Below are positions 15,047 through 24,734 of a DNA stretch of 64,000 bases, piece by piece. Every line of letters begins with the position of its first letter. The first letter of the stretch is position 1. The stretch is taken from the NCBI GenBank assembly GCA_045602385.1, contig JAZSBL010000023.1:70132-134131 (forward strand), written 5' to 3'. The notes below the pieces were generated by a model. The model was not told the DNA's origin and did not search any database. It saw only the letters and a program-made list of their open reading frames with translations. This DNA is from SVTX01 sp045602385 (lineage in GTDB: Bacteria; Bacillota; Clostridia; Oscillospirales; CAG-272). The position numbers were made by a program, and so were the translations under genes.

Positions 15047-17218
15047 CTAACTAATCACGTCGCCGCGAACAGTGAACATGCGCTCGGCTGCCGCCTTGAG
15101 GGGTGGGTGGCTTTCGAGTGTGGGATCGTTCTCGATAAATCTGTGAGCTGCTTCAAACGCCTTTTGCATAAGCTCGGAATCCTCGCACATATCGGCAAGG
15201 TTAAAGGTCAGAGAGCCGCTCTGTCTTATCGACGAGTTGCCCGACAGGGAGAGAAAGTCTCCCGGGCCGCGGAGCTTGAGGTCGACCTCGGCTATCTCAA
15301 AGCCGTTATATGATGTGCACATAGTTTTGAGTCTTTCCTTTGCCGTATCGCCAAGCCTGCCCTCTGCGCCGGAAACAAGCACGCAGAAGGATTTTCTCTG
15401 TCCTCTGCCTACGCGTCCGCGGAGCTGGTGGAGCTGGGAAAGACCGAATCGCTCGGCGTTCTCGACTATCATAAGGCTTGCGGCGGGAACATTGACGCCG
15501 ACCTCGATGACGGTGGTGGAAACGAGGATCTTGATCTCGCCCGCGGCAAATTTTTGCATGATCTCGTCTTTTTGCGCCGCCTTCATTTTGCCGTGCACGA
15601 AGGCTATGGGATAGCCCGTCAGTCTGGCAGAAAGATCCTCAGCATATTTGACTGCCGCCTTAAGGGGTGGCTTTTGTTTTTTCTTGAATTCTTCAATAGC
15701 GAAGGCTTGCATTTCCTCGCCGAATATCGAGATCGCCGACATGTCAAGCTCGCCGTTCTCAAGCTCGTTCTCCTCGACCGCCGGGCATACGATATATACC
15801 TGACCGCCCTCGTCGACCTGCTTTTTGATGAATCCGTCAAGCCTTTCTCGGTAGCTTTCGTCGACAAGGAAGGTGTCGACCTTTTGTCTGCCGGGGGGCA
15901 TCTCGTCAATTTTGGACATTTTAAGGTCACCGTACATAACGAGCGCAAGCGAGCGGGGAATTGGGGTAGCACTCATTACAAGCACGTGGGTATGCTGATT
16001 TTTTTCTGAGAGCAGAGCGCGCTGATTTACTCCAAAGCGGTGCTGCTCGTCAGTTATTACAAGTCCGGGCTTTATAAAGTCCACTCCGTCGGAGAGGAGC
16101 GCTTGGGTGCCTATTACCACGTCGACTCTGCTCGCGGGGTCTTCTGCCTGCATTGCCTCGCGTATTCTTCTCTTGTTTGCGGCGGTGGTGGAGCCTGTCA
16201 AAAGTGAGCATTTGATACCGAGCCTTGACAGAAGGGGAGAAAGGTCGTTATAATGCTGCGTTGCGAGTATTTCCGTTGGCGCCATGAGGGCTGCCTGATA
16301 GCCGTTTTTGACCGCAATATATATTGCCGCAGTCGCGCATGCGGTCTTGCCGCAGCCAACGTCGCCTATGACTATTCTGCTCATTGGCTCGGTTTTTTGC
16401 ATATCTGCCGCTATATCTGCTACCGTTCGCTTCTGCGCGCCCGTTAGCTCGTACGGCAAAAGCGCGGTGAGCGCGGAAATGTCTGTGTCGGGGCAGGGGG
16501 GCGCGGTGTGCTTTTGTATATGCTTGCTTTGCGCGCGAAGTCCTGTGGCAAAAAGGAAAAACTCGTCAAAAATGAGGCGCTTTTTAGCTATTGCGAGGCT
16601 TCTGTAGCTTTCGGGCTTATGTATCTGCTCAAGCGCGAAATGTATCGTGCAAAGTCCGTGCTGCTCTCTGACGCTTCTCGGAAGCGGATCCTCGTAGGTG
16701 GCGGCAACTAAAGGAAGTATCTCCTCTATATTTTGCGCTATCTGCTTCTGTGAAAGTCCGTCTGTAAGTCGGTAGACCGAGCAGAAGGGGGCGGGCGGTG
16801 CACTCTCAACCCACGGCTCCGCGGCGGGTGAGGTCATTTCGTATTTTGATTTTTTTCGTTCGACCTTGCCGTAAAAGCGGAAGGTTGAGCCTACGGGGAA
16901 CTTGTCCTTCAGGTAGTTTTGATTAAAGTAGGTTATGTCGCACATTCCGCTCTCGTCAAAGGCGCGGAATTTCAGCAGCGACATGCCTCTTTTGATGTTT
17001 GCTATCTTCGGCTCGGTCGATACGGTCAGGACCGTTGCGGACTTGCTGTCCGGCTGTGTGTCGGAGAGGGGTACTATGTTTGCGCGGTTTTCGTAGGCGC
17101 GAGGGAAGTAGTATACAAGATCAAGAAGGGTATGTACACCCGCCGCGGCATATGCCTGCGCCTTGACTCTGCCTATGCCCTTCAGGTTGCTTACGGGGAT
17201 TTCTGACAGTGGCTTCAT
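15047..17218 (-). CDS. recG: ATP-dependent DNA helicase RecG
   Basis: Branch-migrating helicase that reverses stalled forks and processes Holliday junctions. The 723-residue product has the N-terminal wedge/OB domain (about 1-230; MKPLSEIPVSNLKGIGRVKA), the Walker A motif GDVGCGKT near residue 283, the DEQH box (TDEQHRFGV) near 391, VMSATPIPRSL, and helicase motifs near residues 560-610 (STTVIEVGVNVP, QLRGRVGRG). The length fits a slightly long RecG. It follows the tyrosine recombinase gene by 16 bases on the same strand and is probably cotranscribed with it. Confidence 0.97.
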   Translation of the reverse strand: MKPLSEIPVSNLKGIGRVKAQAYAAAGVHTLLDLVYYFPRAYENRANIVPLSDTQPDSKSATVLTVSTEPKIANIKRGMSLLKFRAFDESGMCDITYFNQNYLKDKFPVGSTFRFYGKVERKKSKYEMTSPAAEPWVESAPPAPFCSVYRLTDGLSQKQIAQNIEEILPLVAATYEDPLPRSVREQHGLCTIHFALEQIHKPESYRSLAIAKKRLIFDEFFLFATGLRAQSKHIQKHTAPPCPDTDISALTALLPYELTGAQKRTVADIAADMQKTEPMSRIVIGDVGCGKTACATAAIYIAVKNGYQAALMAPTEILATQHYNDLSPLLSRLGIKCSLLTGSTTAANKRRIREAMQAEDPASRVDVVIGTQALLSDGVDFIKPGLVITDEQHRFGVNQRALLSEKNQHTHVLVMSATPIPRSLALVMYGDLKMSKIDEMPPGRQKVDTFLVDESYRERLDGFIKKQVDEGGQVYIVCPAVEENELENGELDMSAISIFGEEMQAFAIEEFKKKQKPPLKAAVKYAEDLSARLTGYPIAFVHGKMKAAQKDEIMQKFAAGEIKILVSTTVIEVGVNVPAASLMIVENAERFGLSQLHQLRGRVGRGQRKSFCVLVSGAEGRLGDTAKERLKTMCTSYNGFEIAEVDLKLRGPGDFLSLSGNSSIRQSGSLTFNLADMCEDSELMQKAFEAAHRFIENDPTLESHPPLKAAAERMFTVRGDVIS

Positions 17219-17234
17219 ATCTCTCTCCTTTCGT

Positions 17235-18269
17235 TCAATCTCTGTTTTCTGAATCTATGTCCGAGTCTGTGTTCAATATATTCGCAAGCGGATTTTCTCC
17301 CATGGCGTTCATCATATTGACGTCGCTTACGTGTGTGTATATCTGTGTGGTGTTGAGCTGCTCGTGACCGAGAATATCCTTAAGCACGCGTATATCCACG
17401 TTGCCCGACTGGTACATCAAGGTTGCGGCGGTATGGCGCAGCTTATGCACCGAATAATGCTTTGCGCCAAGCCCCGACATGTCAAGATATTTATACACCA
17501 TCTTCTGCACCATCTTGTCGGTGATGCGTGTGTTTCTGTTGCTTAAAAAGAGGGCTTTGTCGGGCAAATATTTCTGCTTTTCGCTGAGTCTTACGTTTAC
17601 AATGTAATCTGCAAGCACCTTTTTGCAGGCGTCGTTGAGGTAGATGATGCGCTCCTTGCTACCTTTACCGATTACTCTGACATGCATGAGCTCACGGTCA
17701 AGGTCGTTTATTGATATGCCTACAAGCTCGTTGAGTCGCATGCCGCAATTTAGAAAAAGCGTTATTATGCACAGGTCGCGCAATCTCGATTTTGACGACG
17801 TGTCGTTTCGAACGGTGTCGAGCAGCATTTTTGATTCCTCAAGGGAGAGAAACTTCGGAAGCGTTTTTTTGCGCTTTGGAGCTTCAATGTTTGCCGCGGG
17901 GTTTTCCTCAAGGTATCCGCGCTTGACTGTCATGAATTTGAACAGTCCTTTTATTGCCGAGAGCTTTCTCGCTTTGGCCGACCACATGTTGTTACGGACG
18001 TTGCCTGTGTAGAGCAAAAAATCATAGATCTGCTCTGTGGTGATGCCTTTTATGTAATTTACGTCAACATGGCTTATGTCTATCTCGGTGAATTCATAGG
18101 AATCGGGGTCGATCCTCATGTCCTTTGCCAAGAGGAAGCGGAAGAAGGTGCGCAGGTCGAGCAGGTACTCGTCACTGGTCTTCTTTGAGCAGCCCTGTAT
18201 TGCGGTTTTATAGGATGCGAACTCGCGCAGAATTTGCGGAAACTCATCAAGATTGAGCTCGTATGACAT
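17235..18269 (-). CDS. XerC/XerD-type tyrosine recombinase
   Basis: Site-specific recombinase of 344 residues. The N-terminal SAM-like domain (about 15-125) is followed by the catalytic domain with Arg in CGMRLNEL (~177), Lys in GKGSKERII, the HxLR motif HKLRHTAAT (~280), LGHEQLNTTQIYTH and the nucleophile Tyr near 311. No excisionase, phage genes or attachment site lie next to it, and it is cotranscribed with recG. It may therefore be the chromosomal dimer-resolution recombinase rather than a mobile-element integrase. The acidic C terminus (NTDSDIDSENRD) is unusual. XerC and XerD cannot be told apart from the sequence alone. Confidence 0.9.
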   Translation of the reverse strand: MSYELNLDEFPQILREFASYKTAIQGCSKKTSDEYLLDLRTFFRFLLAKDMRIDPDSYEFTEIDISHVDVNYIKGITTEQIYDFLLYTGNVRNNMWSAKARKLSAIKGLFKFMTVKRGYLEENPAANIEAPKRKKTLPKFLSLEESKMLLDTVRNDTSSKSRLRDLCIITLFLNCGMRLNELVGISINDLDRELMHVRVIGKGSKERIIYLNDACKKVLADYIVNVRLSEKQKYLPDKALFLSNRNTRITDKMVQKMVYKYLDMSGLGAKHYSVHKLRHTAATLMYQSGNVDIRVLKDILGHEQLNTTQIYTHVSDVNMMNAMGENPLANILNTDSDIDSENRD

Positions 18270-18362
18270 AAATGCACCTCCAAAATGTGATTTTGTATAA
18301 TTCTATTATACACTGAAATTTAATTATTTAGTGGATTTTCTGTAAACTTTCACACAGACGTA

Positions 18363-18391
18363 TTGAAAAAATTGCCGATATTTAATATAAT
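18363..18391 (+). promoter_or_regulatory. SigA-type promoter of the membrane protein gene at 18435
   Basis: TTGAAA (18363-18368), a 17-base spacer, and TATAAT (18386-18391). Confidence 0.65.
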
Positions 18392-18434
18392 TAACCTATA
18401 ATATGTTTTTATTGGTTTGTGAAAGGACACATAT

Positions 18435-18974
18435 ATGAAGAAATTTATGGAGCGATATTCGTACGAGAGCGTGCATCTGTTTCTGAATCAGGTGGCTATC
18501 GGACTTTTTGGAATGACCTTGGCCTTGGCTGCGGGTCGCGCGGAAAATGACACGTTGCGAACCGTCACAAGCGTGTTTTCGATAGTTTTCTTCCTGTTTT
18601 TGCAGTTTATCGCGGTATGGAAGGTTGGCGCGCAGGACAGGGTCTCCTACGATCTTTCAAAGCTTGAGAAGAATTACCTCATTCCCGTGTGGATGTGGTT
18701 ATTGTCAAATTCGCTTAATCTCTTGCTTGCGCTGTTTATATCACTCGCTATGTGGTTTGACGTACCCGCGCTTTCTACGATCGGTGGAATAGCATCTGTT
18801 GTTAAGCTTATAATCGAGGGAATGTATACCGGCGTGCTTGCAATAAGTGTTGGCGGATCTCCGCTTAACAGCATGTGGTTTATGTATTTTATAACCACCT
18901 TGCCGGCGCTTGTTGTCGTATTCGCGGCCTACGTGCTTGGATTTAACAACGTAACTCTCAAAAAGAAGAAATAA
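18435..18974 (+). CDS. Membrane protein of unknown function (4-5 TM)
   Basis: A 179-residue protein with hydrophobic segments at about 20-36, 48-67, 88-110, 115-135 and 145-168, ending in a Lys-rich tail (NVTLKKKK). I do not recognise the family. Charged loops such as KVGAQDRVSYDLSKLEKNY separate the helices. It has its own promoter and lies 107 bases upstream of a response regulator gene, so it may be functionally unrelated to that operon. AAAGGACACATAT precedes the start. Confidence 0.8.
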   Translation: MKKFMERYSYESVHLFLNQVAIGLFGMTLALAAGRAENDTLRTVTSVFSIVFFLFLQFIAVWKVGAQDRVSYDLSKLEKNYLIPVWMWLLSNSLNLLLALFISLAMWFDVPALSTIGGIASVVKLIIEGMYTGVLAISVGGSPLNSMWFMYFITTLPALVVVFAAYVLGFNNVTLKKKK

Positions 18975-19081
18975 AAAAGAAGGTCGGACGTGCGTCCGAT
19001 CGTTCTTCAAGCACTCGGTGTCGAAGCTCGCGGGCGGGATGCGCCGAGGTATTATCAAAAAAATATTATACGGAGACTAAA

Positions 19082-19780
19082 ATGGTACATAAAGCGAGAA
19101 TTTTGGTGGTTGACGACGAGGCGGACGTTCGCAGAGTGTTGCGTCTTTTACTTGAGAACAAGGGATATGAGGTTGCCGAGGCGACTAACGGGCAGATGGC
19201 AGTCGACACTGTTCGTAACGGCAGTATCGATCTTATCATTATGGATATTATGATGCCCTTTGTGTCGGGAATCGATGCGGCGGCGCAAATGAGGGAGTTT
19301 TCCTTGGCTCCTATACTCTTTTTGACTGCTAAGTCGCTGGAGAGGGATAAGGCTGCTGCCTACGAGAGCGGCGGTGACGATTATCTTGTCAAGCCCTTCT
19401 CATCCACAGAGCTTACCTTGAAGGTCGAGTCGCTGATACGACGCTACACCATCTACAAAGGTAAGGAGAGTGAGGAGCACGTGATCACTCTGCCTTGCTC
19501 TGTCGAGGTCGACATGGCGACAAAGACGGTGCTTAAGCACGGAGAAGAGGTGAGTCTGCGCGACAAGGAGAGCGATATATTCTTCTATCTTCTTTCAAAG
19601 CGCGGCGAGACTGTTGAGACTAATAAGATATTTGAGGACGTCTGGGGTGAGATGGCAATGCCGTCAAGCGCAAATAACATTATGGTAAACATGCTCAATA
19701 TTCGAAAGAAGCTTGAGGACAATCCTCAAAATCCCAAGATAATAAAGACCGTCTGGGGAAAGGGGTATCGGATTGACTAA
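19082..19780 (+). CDS. OmpR/PhoB-type response regulator
   Basis: Transcription regulator of 232 residues. The receiver domain (about 5-120) has DD at 11-12, the phosphoacceptor Asp55 in LIIMDIMMPF, and the conserved Lys in LVKPFSSTEL. The C-terminal winged helix (about 140-232) ends VWGKGYRID. It overlaps the kinase start by 8 bases, so the pair is translationally coupled. The stimulus and the regulon are unknown. Confidence 0.95.
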   Translation: MVHKARILVVDDEADVRRVLRLLLENKGYEVAEATNGQMAVDTVRNGSIDLIIMDIMMPFVSGIDAAAQMREFSLAPILFLTAKSLERDKAAAYESGGDDYLVKPFSSTELTLKVESLIRRYTIYKGKESEEHVITLPCSVEVDMATKTVLKHGEEVSLRDKESDIFFYLLSKRGETVETNKIFEDVWGEMAMPSSANNIMVNMLNIRKKLEDNPQNPKIIKTVWGKGYRID

Positions 19781-21464
19781 GAAGAAAAAGGGCTTTCCTA
19801 TAAGACTAAAGCTATTCTTGGCCCTTGTTATATCCTTGTTGCTTGCGGCGGGTGTCTTTTATGCCGTATCGCGTATCGGAAGCTTTTTGGTGTGGAGATA
19901 TTACCTTGGCGAAAATGATAAAAAAGAAAGAGCCGAGGGCTATATTCAAAAGTTCCAGCAGTACGTTACCGATAATAATCTGACTACCGAGGATGCCGAG
20001 ATGATCTCTGCGTGGGATGCGGGCAAATACGTTGACTTTATTGTCTATAAGGATTCTAATCTGATATATGCTCCCGCGTGGTTCGAGGTGATCAAGGAGA
20101 GCGAGGCTGAGGCTCAGGCGGCGCAGACCGAGGCTGATTCTGATGCCGAAAACGGCGGGGAGAACGCTACGCCAAATGGGGGCGACGGAGAGGAGCCGGA
20201 CTCTGAGCCTGCGGGAGAAATAGTCCCGGAGCCCGGCGGTGAAGGTCAGGGCAACGAGGCGATTGTTGAAACCGACCCCGGAAAGGTCGGCGAGTATGCT
20301 TCTGAGCTTGAAAGTATGTCCTCAAGTGAGCAAACCAGCTTTGAGAGTTCAAGTGAGGAAACGGAGAAAACCGAGACTACTAACGAGAAATCTTTTTATG
20401 AACAGTGGGTTTTGGGTGACAAGGGCTTTGAGCAATATCTTACGGAGGAGGCGCGCAAGAACTACATTGCCGTGCTCAACGACGCGCTTGCTGATGATGA
20501 CTCACTGTATCCTGTTTATTTCAGCGACGGTACGCTTATCGTTGCGGTTGCCGATTTTTCGGAGGAGTTTTTCTCTGATATAGTATTGACTGTAAGTATT
20601 CTGGCTGGACTTTTGGTTATTGCGGTTATTATGACCTGCTACTTCGGCACCATAACCAATAGAATAACTCTTCTTCAAAAGAACGTAAGAAAGATCGAGG
20701 AGGGCGACCTTGAGCACAAGGTTGAACAAAAGGGCAGCGATGAGATCGCGCTTCTTGCCCGTGACATTGAGAGCATGAGAGACTCGATCGTTGACAATAT
20801 GACGCGTGAAAAACGCGCGTGGGAGGCAAATGCGGGTCTTATTACCGCTATGTCTCATGATATTCGTACTCCCCTTACCGTCCTGTTGGGATATCTTGAT
20901 CTTATTGAGATGCAGAACGACGGAAAGATAAGTGAGGAATATATCGCGTCTTGCCGCGACAACGCGCTGAGACTTAAAAATCTTTCCGATGATATGTTCT
21001 CGTATTTCCTTGCGTTTGGAAAAAGCGAGGAGAAGATAACGCTTTCCAAGGTGGACGCGCGCATGCTTATGGAGCACGTGGTATCGGAGTATGCTTTGCT
21101 GCTCTCCGAAAACGGATACGTGCTTGAGCCCCGAGGAGAGGTGCCGAGTATTTCTCTTGAAATTGAAGAGATGTACTTCAGGCGAGTAATGGATAATATC
21201 TTCTCGAATATTATAAAGTATGCGGATTCGGGTAGCCCCATCGTGATTGGAGTAAGCTCCAGCGATGAGAGCCTTACATTCTACTGTGAGAACAAGACGA
21301 GAGTTGGCGAGGACCGTCCGGAAAGTAACGGCATAGGACTGCGTACTTGCGAAAGAATGATGGAGGAGATGGGCGGCAGGATCACGTTCGGCGAGGCGGA
21401 TGGAATATTTAACGTCTCAATAACGCTTCCCGCGGCAAAGAATGATGGTAAGTCAGATTCTTAA
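19773..21464 (+). CDS. Sensor histidine kinase with long acidic extracytoplasmic linker
   Basis: Membrane kinase of 563 residues: TM1 about 12-37, extracytoplasmic region about 38-265, TM2 about 268-292, HAMP, HisKA with phosphoacceptor His near 361 (ITAMSHDIRTPL) and an HATPase domain. Its N box includes FSNIIKYADSG and its G box is NGIGLRTCERMM. Residues about 110-205 are a low-complexity stretch rich in Glu, Ser, Gly and Asp with almost no hydrophobic residues, probably a flexible linker in the cell wall. The kinase overlaps the regulator before it and the glycosyltransferase after it. Confidence 0.94.
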   Translation: MTKKKKGFPIRLKLFLALVISLLLAAGVFYAVSRIGSFLVWRYYLGENDKKERAEGYIQKFQQYVTDNNLTTEDAEMISAWDAGKYVDFIVYKDSNLIYAPAWFEVIKESEAEAQAAQTEADSDAENGGENATPNGGDGEEPDSEPAGEIVPEPGGEGQGNEAIVETDPGKVGEYASELESMSSSEQTSFESSSEETEKTETTNEKSFYEQWVLGDKGFEQYLTEEARKNYIAVLNDALADDDSLYPVYFSDGTLIVAVADFSEEFFSDIVLTVSILAGLLVIAVIMTCYFGTITNRITLLQKNVRKIEEGDLEHKVEQKGSDEIALLARDIESMRDSIVDNMTREKRAWEANAGLITAMSHDIRTPLTVLLGYLDLIEMQNDGKISEEYIASCRDNALRLKNLSDDMFSYFLAFGKSEEKITLSKVDARMLMEHVVSEYALLLSENGYVLEPRGEVPSISLEIEEMYFRRVMDNIFSNIIKYADSGSPIVIGVSSSDESLTFYCENKTRVGEDRPESNGIGLRTCERMMEEMGGRITFGEADGIFNVSITLPAAKNDGKSDS

Positions 21465-22695
21465 CATAGTGAACACCGTCATAGGGGCGGTGTTCATGCT
21501 TTGCTACTCGTATCAGCTGGTCTTTTTGGTCATTTCCTTATTCAAAAGGCCGAAAAAATATCCCGAAACCGATAAAAGGTGCAAATATGCTTTTGTCATT
21601 TGCGCAAGGGATGAGGAAGAGGTTATCTCTGAGGCATGCGCAAGCATAAGGGCTCAAAATTATCCGTGCGAGCTTATAGATATATACGTTGTGGCGGACA
21701 ACTGCACGGATAATACCGCCGACTTGGCAAGAAAAAGCGGAGCGCGGGTCGTTGAGCGGCGCGATCCTTCGCGTATTGGCAAGGGGTATGCGCTTGGATT
21801 CCTTTTTGAGCATATCAAAGGGACGGTTGGCTTTGATGCGTATGACGGTTACATAATACTTGACGCTGACAACATTCTTGACGATAATTACGTTTGGGAA
21901 ATGAATAAGTGCTTTGTCTGCGGCGAAGAGATTGTTACGGGATACCGAAATACTAAAAACTACGGTGAAAACTGGCTTAGCCAAGGGTACTCCGTCTGGT
22001 ACATGCGCGAGATGCGACAGCTCAATGCCGTAAGAGGGGTGCTTGGTACTACCGCGGAGCTTCGCGGAACGGGATTCCTTATTTCAAGCGACGTTATCGC
22101 CGAGCAGGGCGGCTGGAGTCAGCATCTTCTGATAGAGGACGTTGAATTCGCTGTTGAAAAGGTGCTTGAGGGGAAGAAGGTAGCCTATTGCCACGATGCG
22201 ATATTTTATGACGATCAGCCGACTCGCTTTGCTGCGTCCTGGTGGCAGAGAAGGCGGTGGTGCAGGGGATATCTGCAGGTGCTTAAGCGTTACGGCATAA
22301 GGCTTTTGGGCGCGTTCTTCAAGGGGCGCGGATTTTCAAATTTTGATATGATAATGTCCATGTGTCCCGCGTTTTTCATTACAGTCGGTGCGGCGGCGCT
22401 GAATATTTTAGCTCTTGCCGCCGCTTTGGTTTTCGAGCCTGCGACGGTTTTTGCGGTAATATGCTCATCGCTCGCATTGCTTCTCGCGGCATGCCTGGCT
22501 TTCGGAGCCGTGGGACTTGTTGCGGTAATTACCGAGTGGAAAAGGATACGCGCGTCTGCGTGGCAGAAGATCATGTCCGTGATCGTTTTCCCGATATTTA
22601 TGGCCACATACGTGCCGATCGCGGCAGTGTCGATTTTCAAACGTGCGGATTGGAAGCCGACAAGACACAAGGCCTTGAACAACAAGAAAAAATGA
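21442..22695 (+). CDS. Membrane-bound family 2 glycosyltransferase
   Basis: Processive-type GT2 enzyme of 417 residues: N-terminal TM (about 8-32), catalytic domain with VICARDEEEVI, VVADNCTDNT and the metal-binding DAD at 141-143, acceptor site LIEDVEFAVE, and the QxxRW-type motif QRRRWCRG near 269. Three or more TM helices follow. A long-chain polysaccharide or a glycolipid is the likely product. The start overlaps the kinase gene by 23 bases, so this enzyme is translated with the two-component system and may be its effector. A start at 21445 is equally possible. Confidence 0.9.
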   Translation: MMVSQILNIVNTVIGAVFMLCYSYQLVFLVISLFKRPKKYPETDKRCKYAFVICARDEEEVISEACASIRAQNYPCELIDIYVVADNCTDNTADLARKSGARVVERRDPSRIGKGYALGFLFEHIKGTVGFDAYDGYIILDADNILDDNYVWEMNKCFVCGEEIVTGYRNTKNYGENWLSQGYSVWYMREMRQLNAVRGVLGTTAELRGTGFLISSDVIAEQGGWSQHLLIEDVEFAVEKVLEGKKVAYCHDAIFYDDQPTRFAASWWQRRRWCRGYLQVLKRYGIRLLGAFFKGRGFSNFDMIMSMCPAFFITVGAAALNILALAAALVFEPATVFAVICSSLALLLAACLAFGAVGLVAVITEWKRIRASAWQKIMSVIVFPIFMATYVPIAAVSIFKRADWKPTRHKALNNKKK

Positions 22696-22727
22696 TTTGC
22701 GGGGCATGTTCGTCGGATATATACTTT

Positions 22728-22762
22728 AAAAAAGGCGGAGGGTTGAACCTTTGCCTTTTTTT
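22728..22762 (+). terminator. Terminator of the two-component/glycosyltransferase operon
   Basis: AAAAAGGC pairs with GCCTTTTT, with an inner GGTT/AACC pair, then a T-run (GCCTTTTTTTG). Confidence 0.8.
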
Positions 22763-22901
22763 GTTGGTAGTTTTTAAAGCACAGGCTAATTATAGCCTAT
22801 TACCTTCTTCCGTCTTGAATGGTGTATAAACGGTTTATTTTATTTGCGGTTTGCCCAACTAAAATTATTTCCATATTGTGTAATAAAATGTTCAAAACCC
22901 C

Positions 22902-22930
22902 TTGCAAAAGGGGAAATGATGTGGTACAAT
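22902..22930 (+). promoter_or_regulatory. SigA-type promoter of the gene at 23001
   Basis: TTGCAA, 17 bases, then TACAAT; the start codon lies 70 bases downstream. Confidence 0.7.
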
Positions 22931-23000
22931 ATAGAGAGAAAGATAGTTATCTTGTAAAATGGAATTCTATCATTACGATTATATTTTTGAGGTGATATAA

Positions 23001-23678
23001 ATGAACGGATTAAAATCTTTTCTGAAGCGGAACCTCCAGGTCGTTTTGTTCTCCTTGTGCGGACTTTTGACGATCCTCGGAATTCTGACTTTCGTTCTGT
23101 TCGCCGGACAGAGCGAGGGTGCGCTTAAGGCGTTGCTTGTTGTTCTCGGCATCGTGCTTATTCTCGCGGCTATTTGCCTGGCTCTTCTTGCGTTGGTTAC
23201 GGGCAGTGCCGAGAGAGCAAACTTTTTCCTTTACGATTCAAAGCTTAAGGCTAACCGCCCGATCGACGAGCTGAATTTTGACCTTATCAACAACAAGATG
23301 ACATTTGTTATGTCAAGGCTCACGTCCACCGCATCGAAGGTCTGGACACAGAACGTTTTTGAGGAGGAAAGCGACGTTTTTGCCGATAACGACGACAGAT
23401 TCGTTCCTCTTATTGCCTACAAGATCATTTACGATCTTTCCGAGAGGGCTAACGAGGGTGTTTGGAACCTCTATCTTATGGCTGATAAGTCTATAATCGA
23501 TGCGATCGCTTCCGCACTTGAGCTTAACCGCGACGGCGAGCTTGCAAACGCGTTCAGATACCTTCACGAGAATGCTGCGGGAAGCTATGAGAGAACCGAG
23601 AAGTTCTTGGCTGATAACAAAAAGTACATTCAGTCCAAGATGGTCAAGTATGTTAAGGCTAATATCGAAAGATTCTGA
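23001..23678 (+). CDS. Unknown protein with two N-terminal TM helices
   Basis: A 225-residue protein with two hydrophobic helices (about 12-35 and 40-65), then a soluble helical domain of ~150 residues (e.g. IYDLSERANEGVWNLYLMAD, MVKYVKANIERF). I do not recognise the family. It has its own promoter and terminator, so it is monocistronic. The charged soluble part is probably cytoplasmic because it follows an even number of helices; this is inference. Confidence 0.8.
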   Translation: MNGLKSFLKRNLQVVLFSLCGLLTILGILTFVLFAGQSEGALKALLVVLGIVLILAAICLALLALVTGSAERANFFLYDSKLKANRPIDELNFDLINNKMTFVMSRLTSTASKVWTQNVFEEESDVFADNDDRFVPLIAYKIIYDLSERANEGVWNLYLMADKSIIDAIASALELNRDGELANAFRYLHENAAGSYERTEKFLADNKKYIQSKMVKYVKANIERF

Positions 23679-23692
23679 TTGAATAACTAATG

Positions 23693-23723
23693 AAAGCGCT
23701 TCGATGATCCGGAGCGCTTTTTG
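23693..23723 (+). terminator. Rho-independent terminator
   Basis: AAAGCGCT (23693-23700) pairs with AGCGCTTT (23713-23720), then a short T-run. Confidence 0.85.
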
Positions 23724-24699
23724 TATGCATGAATAATAAACAAATTGTTTATAAGTAAACAAACAATAGTGAAATGCCGCTTAAAAATGTTTTATCGCGG
23801 TGGAGTGGGGAAAATATGCATCGGCGTGCTTTTCTTTAGCGGAAGATTGTTTTGGCTGGGCCGGGTCTGATGACGTTTTTTTATTGGTGTTTGTTGTGCT
23901 GGCTTTGATCGTTGTGTTGACCGCAACGTTAGCATTTGTGTGTAGGGGGGTACGTTGGGGGCGCATGTTCACGGATGTGTTGGCGGTGTTTGGGCGTTTT
24001 TTTGATGCTGTGTCCGGTGCTGCTGCCTTTTCGGGGCGTGATTAGAGAAGAGCGATATTCAGGGTTGTAAGTCGGGGAAAACGAGGCAAATCGGTCCATG
24101 ATAGACGGGGTGAGCGCGAGGGGAAGGCGAGCTTCATTCCGAATATTATCCGTGCGCAAACAACAGAAAGACAAGTCTGGCAATTATGATTATAAATGTA
24201 AATAAATGTAAATAGTCTGTCCGTAATGGTGCAAATCGGATAGAAACGCACCTGTTTTGTGTGTTTTGACACATTTTCCAAAAATATTTTTATTTGACGA
24301 AAAATTTATATTTTGTTCACGAAATACTATTTGAAGGCCGAAAAGGGCGGCGTTTTAATCTTTCACCTCGATATTTTTGCGATTTGGCTCATTAAAAAAC
24401 CGCAGAAGTTAGGGGAGGGGGGGTAAGCGAAATTTACATGAATAATAACGGGCTTTGGAACGTCGCGGACGGAGTAGCAAAGTTGACAAAAATGGCAAAA
24501 ACGCCTATAAAAAACGCTGTCAATCAGGCGGCGTAAGTAAATCTTATTTACTTTATTTGGGGCGCTCGCGGATAGGTTGTATATGCGTGTAAAAAACGGC
24601 ACATTGGCGATCCGTTTTTCCGCTTGTGCGAATTAGAACAGATTGTAAATTTTCTTTGCGTGCAAAAGCGTTTGTTAAGTTTTGTAAACTCTTGTTCGC
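23724..24699. other. About 1 kb with no recognisable gene
   Basis: Open frames here are short and lack convincing ribosome binding sites or domain-like composition. The stretch is AT-rich with scattered T-runs, plus a small hairpin AGTAAAT/ATTTACT near 24535-24551. I see no insertion sequence, CRISPR or RNA gene. It may be a decayed region or hold binding sites for the locus downstream. Confidence 0.5.
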
Positions 24700-24728
24700 T
24701 TGACAAAACAAGCCTCGCGTGTTAATAT
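24700..24728 (+). promoter_or_regulatory. Promoter of the carbohydrate-uptake operon
   Basis: TTGACA at 24700-24705 with an AT-rich -10 region GTTAATATAAT. TAATAT at 24723-24728 gives a 17-base spacer and TATAAT at 24726-24731 a 20-base spacer. Transcription from here would give a leader of about 380 bases. Confidence 0.6.
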
Positions 24729-24734
24729 AATAGA

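Noticed and set aside
17235..18269. Integrase of a mobile element
   Set aside because: No excisionase, phage or conjugation genes or att repeats lie around it, and it is cotranscribed with recG; a chromosomal Xer role is as likely.
23800..24045. 81-codon open frame
   Set aside because: No ribosome binding site, Trp/Val-rich low-quality composition and no recognisable family; probably chance.
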